Below, piece by piece: positions 1 through 7,627 of a stretch of DNA of 64,000 nucleotides. Location of the stretch: contig JANINQ010000006.1 in assembly GCA_024508675.1 (NCBI GenBank), positions 1 through 64,000 on the forward strand, written 5' to 3'. A program made the position numbers and the translations under genes. The DNA is from Afipia sp. (GTDB taxonomy: Bacteria; Pseudomonadota; Alphaproteobacteria; Rhizobiales; Xanthobacteraceae). The notes beneath the pieces are model-generated. The model was not told where the DNA came from. It made no database searches and was given only the letters and a program-made list of their open reading frames with translations. Position 1 is the first letter of the stretch. Each line of letters opens with the position of its first letter.

Positions 1-67
1 CGCCCCACCGGCCCCAGTTCGAGAGCTTCTTCGCAGCTTCATAAATGGCAGCTCTATCGACCTTCAT
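1..67 (-). CDS. Cyclase family protein, N-terminal fragment (runs off window)
   Basis: Only the first 22 residues lie in the window, read on the minus strand from an ATG at 67. They end in NWGRWG, the conserved opening of the metal-dependent cyclase / kynurenine formamidase-like family, whose members usually continue with PDDxxGTLN. The gene is third in a same-strand row after the AraC regulator (547-1380) and the monooxygenase-like gene (215-544), though a 147-base gap separates it from the latter. The family call rests on this short motif alone, and the substrate cannot be guessed. Confidence 0.5.
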   Translation of the reverse strand, partial: MKVDRAAIYEAAKKLSNWGRWG

Positions 68-214
68 GTACTTATCTTCAACTTTCCATAGAACGTTGAC
101 CACGTCCGAAGGGACTGCATTTCACAAACACAGCCCTGCAAGACGATCGTCTTCGAGGTTTTCGATATCAATCGTTGGACGAACTTCCGCGACACCAGCA
201 ACACGCCAGGGTCG

Positions 215-544
215 TTACTCAGCAGACGAAATTCCAGTTGCCGCCAGAGTTGAGAAGAATCTTATGTCAGCGGGCCGCGCGAGTAGCGGCTCAAGCGACT
301 TCAGTGCGCTACCGACGGAGTCACGTCGCAGATGTTTGTTGCAAGCATCGCGATCTTTATAGATCTCGTACAAGACAAATCTGCTTGGGTCATTTTCTGG
401 CTTATGAACCGCGTACACGAGATTTCCGGGCTCATCACGGGTAACATCAACCAGCCCTCGTAAAATATCCTCCACCTTGCCGATGGATTCTGCTTTTGCT
501 TGTAGTTCTGCGAGAAGTAACAGCATCTTCGGCCTCACAATCAT
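215..544 (-). CDS. Antibiotic biosynthesis monooxygenase-type (ABM) protein, putative quinol monooxygenase
   Basis: A 109-residue protein with the compact ABM alpha/beta fold seen in YgiN-like quinol monooxygenases. The visible signature is a central stretch reading EPGNLVYAVHKPENDPSRFVLYE followed by Y-x-D-x-x-A-x-x-x-H, matching the family's E-x-G-x-x-x-Y and F-x-x-x-E-x-Y-x-D-x-x-A pattern. Such proteins act as cofactor-free oxygenases or heme-degrading enzymes on quinols and polyketides. The gene begins 2 bases after the upstream AraC stop codon, so the two are surely cotranscribed and probably translationally coupled. The C-terminal 20 residues are less family-like. The substrate is unknown. 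Confidence 0.8.
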   Translation of the reverse strand: MIVRPKMLLLLAELQAKAESIGKVEDILRGLVDVTRDEPGNLVYAVHKPENDPSRFVLYEIYKDRDACNKHLRRDSVGSALKSLEPLLARPADIRFFSTLAATGISSAE

Positions 545-546
545 CC

Positions 547-1380
547 TTATGCGGATTTTTTGTCAGAGCCGTTCCATGACGTATTGTAAAAATGCGACTT
601 GTTCCGCACATCGGCCAGGAAGCGCTGGGGTGAACCAAGACGCCAACTCGAGAATGTGTTGATAAAATGCGCCTGATCGTAAAATCCGTACTTTAGTGCA
701 GTCTCCAACATGTGCGACGGGTTATTAAGAAGAAGCTCGCGCATAACGTGCTGAACTCGACTAATTTTTCGAAATTCAACCGGCGTATGACCGGTAAGAG
801 CTTTGACTCTTCGCTGAAGTTCTCGTTCAGAGACACCCATCTTCTGGGCCACATCGCTGACCGAGATATTCGAACATCGCTTATAGATCTCTCCTACCGC
901 CTGCTCTACCAGAAGATCGGAAGAACCAGAATTCAGTTGGCTAGTTAGAAACTTCTCGATAATCGATATCGCGCTCGTGCGAGACCGCACATTCATTACG
1001 TCTTTCACTAACGAATGACCTGAGGCACCCCATAAATCCGTTACAGACATGGTGCTATCGATCAAATCTACGCCTGGGATCGCGGTGAATCTATGCAATC
1101 GACCAGCGCGAAATCGAATCGCGATGAACCCTATCGAACCTGACTGCTGAAGCTTAATCGGCCTTCCCCGCACGCAAATCATGTGAGCCGGATCGAATTG
1201 ATGCAAAACGCCCTCAATCTCTCCACGAAAGGGTTGTCGATAGTGAAAGAAGACTTCAGCTCCGGTTCCAGGCAGCAAGATAGGTAAGTTCAGGATTTCG
1301 TCATGATCGCTCTCCCAACCCCAAAGCCGCTCGATGTACGGGCTCAGTAGAGCGTTGGGGCGCACATTGAACGCCTTCAC
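547..1380 (-). CDS. AraC-family transcriptional regulator
   Basis: A 277-residue regulator. The C-terminal ~100 residues form the AraC double helix-turn-helix: the first HTH reads ISVSDVAQKMGVSERELQRRVKAL and the second has the usual A-x-x-x-G-F-x-D-Q-A-H-F motif. The N-terminal ~150 residues contain the P-Y-I-E-R-L-W opening of the AraC subfamily with a DUF6597-like ligand domain. It leads a short operon with the ABM protein and the cyclase, so it probably regulates that set. The ATG at 1380 gives a normal family length. The upstream 300 bases are AT-rich and presumably hold its promoter. Confidence 0.85.
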   Translation of the reverse strand: MKAFNVRPNALLSPYIERLWGWESDHDEILNLPILLPGTGAEVFFHYRQPFRGEIEGVLHQFDPAHMICVRGRPIKLQQSGSIGFIAIRFRAGRLHRFTAIPGVDLIDSTMSVTDLWGASGHSLVKDVMNVRSRTSAISIIEKFLTSQLNSGSSDLLVEQAVGEIYKRCSNISVSDVAQKMGVSERELQRRVKALTGHTPVEFRKISRVQHVMRELLLNNPSHMLETALKYGFYDQAHFINTFSSWRLGSPQRFLADVRNKSHFYNTSWNGSDKKSA

Positions 1381-1681
1381 AGGGAAGCCTCATAAGGAAT
1401 TTAAGCAATCGCTTAGCAAGTTCTCCAACGGGCATTATGAAGATTACAAATGCGGGAGCCCTGGACACTCAACTTTCAGCTTCGCTATCAATTAACTTCG
1501 GGATTCAGGGGTGAAAAATGAAGAATTCCAACTTAAAGGTGAAAGTAATTCACTTTATCGATTAAAATACCACCATGGAGCCCCTATACATGCAGCGTTT
1601 GACCTAAAATTCCGAGAGATGCCTCAATATTTTCGTCAATCTCTTCAGCGCAGATACCAAGCCGCGATGCCTCTGCGATTT
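1381..1681. other. AT-rich intergenic stretch with a possible truncated gene tail
   Basis: Between the AraC start and the IS3 remnant no complete gene is visible. On the minus strand roughly 1582-1681 is open and ends at TAG with a helix-like peptide (ending GILGQTLHV). It could be the 3' end of a gene cut by the insertion sequence that starts at 1682, but I do not recognise it. The remainder (1381-1580) is AT-rich and likely carries the AraC-operon promoter. No clear -35/-10 pair was assigned. Confidence 0.3.
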
Positions 1682-1920
1682 TGACCTGCACCTCGGATTG
1701 CCCTCGATTATAAGTAGACTCTGTTCTAGTTTTCACCACTGTTGGAGCGGTTGGCGAGCTCAGTCGGTGTGAGTCTGTATGCAGTTAGTTGATGTTGTAA
1801 TCGACCCTCCGGCCTTCGATGATCTGCCGGGCTTCGTTGAGACTGTCGAACAAGCGTTCGTTCAGGCACTCGTCACGCAGGCGACCACCGAAACTCTCGA
1901 CGAAGCCGTTCTGCATCGGT
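1682..1920 (-). mobile_element. IS3-family insertion sequence remnant (right end, orfB tail)
   Basis: Read on the minus strand, this encodes the C-terminus of an IS3-family OrfB (DDE transposase): [20 protein letters not shown], then a sequence like R-x-DYN. An in-frame stop (YNIN*) then interrupts what should continue as the PHTSL..L-T-P end. The outer edge at 1682 begins TGACCTGCACC, which looks like the terminal repeat. A second remnant with the same edge and the same orfB tail lies at 20370-20760. Only the 3' end of the element survives here and it cannot encode transposase. Same-strand orientation of both copies points to one ancestral element. Confidence 0.75.
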
Positions 1921-1922
1921 AG

Positions 1923-2090
1923 AAATCAGGGGACGGCGACACGGAAGTTTATCGAAAGCGGATCGGAATCATCGGTGACGCGCATATACGGGTCAACCTG
2001 CCGGTCGAGGTGTTCATTGAGGGCTATCGCTACGTCCTGCTTGAAAGTGCAGCACGGCTCTTGAAACCTCTAACCGAAACCCAACCGTAG
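1923..2090 (+). pseudogene. Unrecognised gene tail next to the IS remnant
   Basis: An open reading frame without its own start runs from the IS3 remnant edge to a TAG at 2088-2090. It contains an R-V-N-L-P-V-E-V-F-I-E-G-Y-R-Y-V-L-like segment, so it looks like genuine former coding sequence rather than noise. It ends 9 bases before the resolvase fragment. I do not recognise the family. The abutment with two mobile-element remnants suggests it came from a transposon or plasmid-derived segment that was truncated on its 5' side. Confidence 0.3.
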
Positions 2091-2099
2091 CATCGCGAC

Positions 2100-2396
2100 G
2101 TGGTGCTGGGTGCGCTGATCGGAATGGTGCTGGACGATCTCAAGAGTATCGTCGCCGCGTATAGCTACGCGATACGCATTAGGACGGCCGAGGGACGCGC
2201 CCAAGCTAAGGCCAAGGGTGTGAGGATGGGAAGGCCTGCGAAACTCAACCAGGCGCAGCGCAGTGAGGTGCTGGGATGCTTGCGTTCCGGCGCAGAGTGC
2301 GGAGAGCTGGCTGCACGCTACCAGGTGAGCAAACCCACAATTGCACAGATAGAACGTGCCGCTAGCCCGATGCAAACCATAGGACCACGCACGTAG
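2100..2396 (+). pseudogene. Serine resolvase/invertase C-terminal remnant
   Basis: The open frame of 98 residues carries the end of a Tn3-type serine recombinase: R-T-A-E-G-R-A-Q-A-K-A-K-G-V followed by GRPAKL and a C-terminal helix-turn-helix (ELAARYQVSKPTIAQIER). The catalytic N-terminal domain (Ser in Y-x-R-V-S) is absent, and the first ~25 residues do not fit the family, so the protein is not functional as a recombinase. Together with the flanking IS3 and IS5 tails it marks a decayed mobile segment. Confidence 0.75.
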
Positions 2397-2440
2397 CACC
2401 ATCAATGAAGTTATTCCGATCTACACTAGGCACCTCGCCG

Positions 2441-2556
2441 GGAGCTAGGCTGCGGACTCATTAAGGCGTAATCGAAGCGGAATAGCCGCGAGTTAAACAA
2501 AAGCAAGGTAGTCGGCGGCAAGCCTGTCGTAGCGCATTGCAATCCGACACGTCGGT
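2441..2556 (-). mobile_element. IS5-family transposase C-terminal remnant
   Basis: On the minus strand, a short stretch encodes RIAMRYDRLAADYLAFV followed by a stop, then LAAIPLRLRLNESAA in the same frame. This is the typical last segment of IS5-family DDE transposases (R-I-A-T-R-Y-D-K-L-A-x-N-F-L-A-F ... W-L-R-x-N-E-S), with an internal stop. Nothing of the rest of the transposase is present on either side. The element is dead and only locates old transposition activity. Confidence 0.65.
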
Positions 2557-3016
2557 CGTTCACCCGAGGAGCGCCACGCGGCTTGTTCGACAGCATGGGC
2601 TTGATGGCGATTCATTCATAATCGGCGAGTTCGTAGCGCATGATTCGAGCCCTCAGTTTGGAAGCTTGAATCACAGGGATCTGGCCAGACGTAACGCTTC
2701 TGGGCCATCCACGGTTAGACGATAAAGCGCATTGGCTAGGGGGGCATGCCTCGTTCAACACATCGATCCGGGAACGGAGACCGACAGAGCGCAGCGCACG
2801 TCAGAAAGACATCTCGCAGCGATGTCTTTGCTCAAGTAATATACACAAAACATAGTTTCGATCAAGAGTTGCTCTTTCAGCCTTCCTTCGCCAGTTTCCC
2901 GAAACCAAATACTTTTAGCGTCCATTCGTTCTCCAAGCAGCGTTGTCGCGCTGGGATCTTGATTGATCTCAACGCGAGCGAACGAGATCGTTTGTGCCCA
3001 TAACAGAGGTAAAACC
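2557..3016. other. Intergenic region, nothing recognised
   Basis: About 460 bases between the IS5-family remnant and the methyltransferase. Short ORFs occur on both strands but none has family features, a convincing ribosome binding site or protein-like composition. The final 20 bases carry AGAGGT 6 bases upstream of the methyltransferase ATG, which acts as its ribosome binding site. Confidence 0.5.
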
Positions 3017-3862
3017 ATGTACGAACGACAGCCAAGCCGGACAGCTCTCGGCGCAGCCGGATATCGGGCCGCCCATCAATTGTTGGAGGGCGGCAAGGTA
3101 TTCTCCGATCCTCTCGCCCGCACCATTCTTGGTGACGGCGCCGACGCCATCATCGCGGGATTATCCGCAAGTCCAGCACAACAGGGCATACGCATCTTCA
3201 TGGCGGCGCGCAGCCGGTTTGCCGAGGATTGCCTTGGCGTGACCGTGTCACGCGGCGTGCGGCAAGCGGTGGTTCTCGGCGCCGGCTTGGATACATTTGC
3301 GCTGCGCAATCCATATTCGAATTTAGGGTTGCGGGTTTTCGAGGTAGATCATCCCGCGACCCAAGCCTGGAAACGAAAACGTCTGTCGGAGGTCGGTCTC
3401 GCTATTCCGACGTCGCTGACCTTCGCGGCGATCGACTTCGAAAGCGACGATCTCGGTCGCGGATTACGTGATGCTGGCTTCGATCCTAATCGCCCTGCGT
3501 TTTTCATCTGGCTTGGCGTCGTGCCCTATCTCGGGCGAGCAGCTATAGCGGCTACGCTGCGTTACATTGCGAGTATCCCGGAATCCGTGGTGGTGTTCGA
3601 TTATAGCGAACCATTGGAGAATTATCCGCCGGAGCGGCGAGCCCAAATGGCTGAACTCGGGGCGTATACGGCTGAAATGGGTGAACCTTGGCTCAGTCAT
3701 TTTGATCCTGACGAGATCGCGCAAGAGCTCCACGGATACGGGTTCGGTGATATCGAAGACCTCGGCGTAACCCAAATGGCCGTCCGCTATCTGGGCGCAC
3801 CCACGGGCACCCCCGACGGTGGCCCCGGAGGACATGTGATCCGGGCGGCCCGTGCGCCGTGA
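3017..3862 (+). CDS. Class I SAM-dependent methyltransferase (leucine carboxyl methyltransferase-like)
   Basis: A 281-residue protein of the Ppm2/LCMT-like SAM methyltransferase family (TIGR00027 type). SAM motif I reads VVLGAGLDTFALR and the acidic post-I region V-F-E-V-D-H-P-x-T-Q-x-W-K. The family opening is S-R-T-A-x-x-x-A-x-x-R-A-A-H-Q with D-P-x-A. These enzymes are usually cytoplasmic O-methyltransferases with undefined small-molecule substrates. I chose the ATG at 3017, which has AGAGGT 6 bases upstream and starts the family's usual N-terminus; the frame is open back to 2963. It stands alone, between mobile remnants and a pseudogene, so its job is not shown by context. Confidence 0.85.
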   Translation: MYERQPSRTALGAAGYRAAHQLLEGGKVFSDPLARTILGDGADAIIAGLSASPAQQGIRIFMAARSRFAEDCLGVTVSRGVRQAVVLGAGLDTFALRNPYSNLGLRVFEVDHPATQAWKRKRLSEVGLAIPTSLTFAAIDFESDDLGRGLRDAGFDPNRPAFFIWLGVVPYLGRAAIAATLRYIASIPESVVVFDYSEPLENYPPERRAQMAELGAYTAEMGEPWLSHFDPDEIAQELHGYGFGDIEDLGVTQMAVRYLGAPTGTPDGGPGGHVIRAARAP

Positions 3863-4111
3863 ACATCTGGCTTGTCGTCGGCGTCTTCGTTTAGATTGCG
3901 AAGGGCCCGCTCGGGATCGAAGGCGCCATGCACGCCCCTTCCCCAATGATATACGCTGAGATGCATGAGTGTGCTTGTGGCCCATCGCGACATATACCCT
4001 GCGCAAAAATTTGGTCGGCATTGGTGAGCAACGGACATAGTCACCAGCCAGGTGACGCCGCCGCCGTATATAGGTAGACGACCTAATATTCCGAAGGAGC
4101 TTTCTATTGTG

Positions 4112-4512
4112 ATGTGTTCTATTCCCGCTCCGGTTGGCGCTATGCTCGTTGGCCTTCTTCTTTTCACAAATCCTGTCCTTGCCGCAAACATTCAGGTCAT
4201 GGACGGTGGAACGCTCGTTGTTGAGGGCCGGACGGTTCGACTTTCGGGAAATCGAGGCTCCTGCCGCCACGTAAACCTGCTTAACCGCAAGCGGACGCTC
4301 CTGGCCTTGCGGCATGCGTGCGCGTGACCAGCTTCGTTCGGCTGTTCAGGAAGATGGTCTGTCAGCCCAAGGCGGCGGGATTTGAAGTGTGCCGAGTCGC
4401 CGGATTCGATATCGGCGCGCTGCTGGTTAAGGAGGGCTTGGCCAAAGCGCGCGATGATTACCAGGAGCTGGAAGCGCGCGCTCGTACAGCGCGCATCGGA
4501 CTGTGGGAATGA
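4112..4512 (+). pseudogene. Frameshifted thermonuclease (SNase-like) gene
   Basis: The 5' part (from 4112) encodes a signal peptide and V-x-D-G-x-T-L-V-V-E-G-R-T-V-R-L-S-G, the opening of secreted staphylococcal-nuclease-like proteins. The coding then shifts frame: the next in-family block (I-E-A-P, then W-P-C-G-M-R-A-R-D-Q-L) is in another frame with a stop. The 3' part (VCRVAGFDIGALLVKEGLAKA ... ARTARIGLW) is in a third placement ending at 4512. At least two frame changes and an in-frame stop mean no intact nuclease is made. GGAG at 4096-4099 upstream would have been its ribosome binding site. Confidence 0.75.
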
Positions 4513-4670
4513 AGCGATCCCCGTACAATCACGGTAGTTTATACAATTGAGGCGCGTGCATAATGGTGTCGGGTACAATTCGCTATAATGAACAAGATTT
4601 CGCGCCATCTCAGGCCGCATATTCACCAGGGTGTGGTTCTTCCAAGACCATCCAAGTCTTCATCTTGCCG

Positions 4671-5489
4671 TCAAACGTCAAGTGTGCTGATCTCCTCTCG
4701 ACTGGTTTCAGATTTCGCGCCACGTCCAATGGTGACAGGCCGATCCGGGGGAGAAGGCCGCGGGTGGAGCCGGATGCCCTTCAGCCAAATCAGCAGCGCT
4801 TCCCAATGGATGCCCGCGATGACTTTGAATGTCAGGAGCGGATAAACGATGAAGGCGCGCGCGAGCGAGGCGTCGGTCAAATCTTGCCTGACGGCGTCCA
4901 GCCTGGCGATAATGAGCGGCCCATCGCCGTCGCGGCCAATAACCGAAACCGAGACATCCTTTCCCGGGGGTACGATAGAAAAGGAATAGACCATATCGGT
5001 GGACATGAAGGGCGAGACGTAGAACGATTTCTGGCTTTCCTGCCGGATCGGCCCCTCCGTGCCGGGAGCAACCGGAATAAGATAATTATGGCGCTGCCCG
5101 AAGGTGTTGTTGACCTCGTAGATGATCGCGGAAAGCGTCTCATCGGGCCTGTAGCAAAAATAGATGCTCAGCGGATTGAAGGCGTATCCCAGGATGCGCG
5201 GCATGGTGAGCAGCCGGATCGGGCCGCCGCATTCAATGCCGCCTTCGCGCAAGTGTCGTTCGATCCTGTCGCGCGGCGTCGTTGCCGCGCCCTCGCCATA
5301 GTCGCGATCGTAGAAGCTGAAAAGGTTGAAGCGGTTGCGTGAAAACAGGCGAAGCTTGGCGGCCAGCGCGTCTATTCGGTCAAGATCGAGCAGAAGATAG
5401 AAGATGCTGTAGCGCAGGCGGTGTTGCCTCGGCCGCAGCCTGTGATGAATCACTGAGCCGGCGTAGAGCCCTGATTGGACGTCGGGCAT
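4671..5489 (-). CDS. DUF1365 family protein
   Basis: A 272-residue DUF1365 protein, recognisable by L-Y-x-G-x-V-x-H-x-R near the N-terminus, H-R-L-R-Y-x-x-F-Y-L-L-L-D-L-D, and the block PRILGYAFNPLSIYFCY followed by Y-E-V-N-N-T-F-G-x-R-H-x-Y. In many proteobacteria this gene directly follows a flavin amine oxidase-like gene and lies near a CFA-synthase-like methyltransferase. In Rhodobacter sphaeroides the orthologous set belongs to the RpoE-ChrR singlet-oxygen response. Here its ATG overlaps the upstream gene's stop by one base (TGATG), so the pair is translationally coupled. Biochemical activity is not established; a role in modified fatty acid formation is inference from context. Confidence 0.85.
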   Translation of the reverse strand: MPDVQSGLYAGSVIHHRLRPRQHRLRYSIFYLLLDLDRIDALAAKLRLFSRNRFNLFSFYDRDYGEGAATTPRDRIERHLREGGIECGGPIRLLTMPRILGYAFNPLSIYFCYRPDETLSAIIYEVNNTFGQRHNYLIPVAPGTEGPIRQESQKSFYVSPFMSTDMVYSFSIVPPGKDVSVSVIGRDGDGPLIIARLDAVRQDLTDASLARAFIVYPLLTFKVIAGIHWEALLIWLKGIRLHPRPSPPDRPVTIGRGAKSETSREEISTLDV

Positions 5490-6883
5490 CAGGCGGCCTC
5501 CGCCTCCGTCAATCGAGAATCGCCGTCACGAACATAGATGCGCCCGGATTCACCCGAAACCGTCCAGGGGCGCCGGACGCCGCCGAGAGCTTCGGCGACC
5601 GCAAGCCCGGCTTGCAGCCCGTCTTCATGGAACCCCGCGCCAAAATAAGCGCCGCAGAACCAGGTGTTGCGGACGCCTTGCAGCGACCAAAGCTCCTTCT
5701 GCGCGTTCATCGTGACGGCATCGAAACGAGGATGGGTGTAACGCATCCGCTTCAGGATTTCGCCGGGTTCGATTTCTTTGTGGGGATTGAGCGTGACGAA
5801 CAGCGGCCGATCGCTTTCGAATCCCTGAAGGCGATTCATCCAGTAGGTGACTGCGAGCCGGCGGCCTTCAGGGTCCTCCCGCGTCATGTAGTTCCAGCTC
5901 GACCAGACCCGGCGCCGCTTCGGCATCAGGCGCGTATCGGAGTGGAGGACCGTATCGTTATCGATGTAGTCGAACGCACCAAGCAGACGCCGCTCTTCGC
6001 TGCTCGGATCGGCCAGCATGTCCAGGGCCTGGTCCGCATGCGAAGCGATGACGACGTGATCGAAACGGCGGCGCTGGCCATCGCGCCCGACGATCTCGGC
6101 GCCATTTTCAATGCGGCAAACCGATTTGATCGGATAGTTTGAAACAACTTCCGGTATCGCAGCGGAGAGCACCCTGACATAGGACCGGCTGCCGCCAGCA
6201 ACAGTCCGCCAGATGGGCCGGCCGACAAGTTTCAGAAGACCGTGGGTTTGGCAAAATCTTATGAACGAAGCAGCTGGATAGGCGCCGATCTTAGCCGCCG
6301 GGGTCGACCAGATCGCGGCTGCCATCGGATAGAGATGGTCATTGCGGAAACCGTCGCCATAACCCGCCGCATCGAGATATTCATCGAGGGTTATCATTCC
6401 CAGCGCCGCAACGTTTCGGGGCGCTTCGCGATAAAAGCGGACGAGATCGCGCAGCATCATCCAGAATCGCGGGCTGATGGCGTTTCGACGCTGCGCGAAA
6501 AGGCCCAGCAATCCGGTGCCGGAATATTCGAGACGCCCCTCGTCAAGAGACACGGCGAACGACATGTCGGAACGCTTGGTGGCGACGCCGATATGATCGA
6601 AAAGCGCCGTAAGATTCGGGTAGGTGCTCTCATTGAAGACGATAAAGCCGGTATCGACGGCCAAGCCTGCGACGTCGACCGTGTGGCTGTGCCCTCCCAG
6701 CCGGTCATCGGCTTCGTAAAGGACGACCCGATGCCGCTTCGAGAGCAGCCACGCGGCGGACAGGCCGGAAATACCACTGCCCACAACGGCGATATCGAGA
6801 CTTTGATCGGCCGAGGGGCCGGGTTCCGTCCCGCCAAACCAGTCCGTTGCTGCAATCTTTCCGATCAAAGGATTTCCCTCCAT
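5489..6883 (-). CDS. FAD-dependent amine oxidase-like oxidoreductase (COG2907 type)
   Basis: A 464-residue flavoprotein. The Rossmann FAD motif VVGSGISGLSAAW lies at about residues 33-45, followed by the E-A-D-x-R-L-G-G-H-S-x-T-V ribose/pyrophosphate region and D-T-G-F-I-V-F-N. In Rhodobacter-type clusters this protein acts with a CFA-like methylase on unsaturated phospholipid acyl chains (a desaturase-like step toward furan fatty acids), and the shared cluster suggests the same here. I place the start at the ATG at 6883. The frame is open to a GTG at 6898, but that codon lies against the -10 of the promoter at 6899-6928. First gene of a two-gene unit with the DUF1365 gene. Confidence 0.88.
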   Translation of the reverse strand: MEGNPLIGKIAATDWFGGTEPGPSADQSLDIAVVGSGISGLSAAWLLSKRHRVVLYEADDRLGGHSHTVDVAGLAVDTGFIVFNESTYPNLTALFDHIGVATKRSDMSFAVSLDEGRLEYSGTGLLGLFAQRRNAISPRFWMMLRDLVRFYREAPRNVAALGMITLDEYLDAAGYGDGFRNDHLYPMAAAIWSTPAAKIGAYPAASFIRFCQTHGLLKLVGRPIWRTVAGGSRSYVRVLSAAIPEVVSNYPIKSVCRIENGAEIVGRDGQRRRFDHVVIASHADQALDMLADPSSEERRLLGAFDYIDNDTVLHSDTRLMPKRRRVWSSWNYMTREDPEGRRLAVTYWMNRLQGFESDRPLFVTLNPHKEIEPGEILKRMRYTHPRFDAVTMNAQKELWSLQGVRNTWFCGAYFGAGFHEDGLQAGLAVAEALGGVRRPWTVSGESGRIYVRDGDSRLTEAEAA

Positions 6884-6898
6884 TCGCCAAACTGCCAC

Positions 6899-6928
6899 TA
6901 TTTACGGAACTGCTCGCGCGATAGATCA
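6899..6928 (-). promoter_or_regulatory. ECF sigma (RpoE/ChrR-type) promoter for the flavoprotein-DUF1365 unit
   Basis: On the minus strand the sequence reads TGATCT, then exactly 18 bases, then TAAATA. This matches the TGATCC-N18-TA pattern known for Rhodobacter-type RpoE promoters controlled by ChrR. The predicted transcript start falls about 8 bases before the ATG at 6883, so the leader would be very short. It lies back to back with an equivalent promoter on the other strand (6938-6967). No mapping data are available; the call rests on the motif, exact spacing and gene context. Confidence 0.72.
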
Positions 6929-6937
6929 CTCGGGGCG

Positions 6938-6967
6938 TGATCCGATTACGGAGTGCAGGCGTATGAA
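6938..6967 (+). promoter_or_regulatory. ECF sigma (RpoE/ChrR-type) promoter for the sigma-chrR operon
   Basis: TGATCC at 6938-6943 is followed by 18 bases and TATGAA at 6962-6967. The -35 is identical to the consensus recognised by RpoE sigma factors that pair with ChrR, and the spacing equals the other two sites in this window. It would make the sigma factor autoregulated. The predicted start of transcription is at about 6974, which coincides with an ATG, so translation may be leaderless. Confidence 0.72.
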
Positions 6968-6973
6968 GGGCAA

Positions 6974-7627
6974 ATGGATGCAGCAAGCTCATATTCCGGA
7001 ACCAGCAGTGCGCGGCAGGTCCGTCCCGCAGCCAGGCTCGTTGTTTTGAACGAAGCTAGGCAAAAAGAGGTGTCGCCCTCTGCTGAAGAACTGATCGGCC
7101 TTATCGATGCGGTTGCGCGAAAACAGGACCGGAATGCCTTCGCGCGGCTGTTCGGATATTTCGCGCCTCGCGTCAAAAGCTTCCTTATGCGATCGGGTCT
7201 TGCGGATTCCGCCGCGGAGGAAGTGACCCAGGAGGTCATGATCGCGTTGTGGCGAAAGGCGTCGTATTTCGACCCCGCCAAAGCCGGCGCATCGACCTGG
7301 GTCTTCACGATTGCGCGCAATCTGCAGATCGATCGGCTGCGCCGCACGCGCTCCCGGACGGCCGCCAATGTCCTTGATCCAAGCGACGAATCGGAGATGT
7401 CCCCGTCGGGCGAAGATATCACCCTTGTCGCCGAACGGGAGGACGGGGTGCGAAAGGCATTGGAAAGCCTGCCGGACGATCAGGCTGCCATTGTGAGGCT
7501 CTCGTTCTTCGCCGAGAAGCCACATGCGGAGATCGCGCAACAGCTGGGCATTCCGCTCGGCACCGTGAAATCCCGCGTGCGGCTTGCATTGAATCGGCTT
7601 CGGACCCTTTTGGATAGCGATATATGA
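6974..7627 (+). CDS. rpoE: ECF RNA polymerase sigma factor, RpoE of the ChrR-controlled group
   Basis: A 217-residue ECF sigma factor. Region 2 covers D-R-N-A-F-A-R-L-F-x-Y-F-A-P-R-V-K through V-T-Q-E-V-M-I-A-L-W and S-T-W-V-F-T-I-A-R-N. Region 4 is the C-terminal E-I-A-Q-Q-L-G-I-P-L-G-T-V-K-S-R-V-R helix-turn-helix. The Y-F-A-P-R-V-K segment and the adjoining chrR gene place it in the ECF11-type group that answers singlet oxygen in Rhodobacter. I set the start at 6974 because the alternative ATG at 6953 lies between the -35 and -10 of its own apparent promoter; a later in-frame GTG or TTG is also possible. It overlaps chrR by 4 bases (ATGA). Confidence 0.88.
   Translation: MDAASSYSGTSSARQVRPAARLVVLNEARQKEVSPSAEELIGLIDAVARKQDRNAFARLFGYFAPRVKSFLMRSGLADSAAEEVTQEVMIALWRKASYFDPAKAGASTWVFTIARNLQIDRLRRTRSRTAANVLDPSDESEMSPSGEDITLVAEREDGVRKALESLPDDQAAIVRLSFFAEKPHAEIAQQLGIPLGTVKSRVRLALNRLRTLLDSDI

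Noticed and set aside
3464-4315. A 283-codon minus-strand frame opposite the methyltransferase and nuclease pseudogene
   Set aside because: Low-complexity basic translation, antisense to recognised coding sequence.
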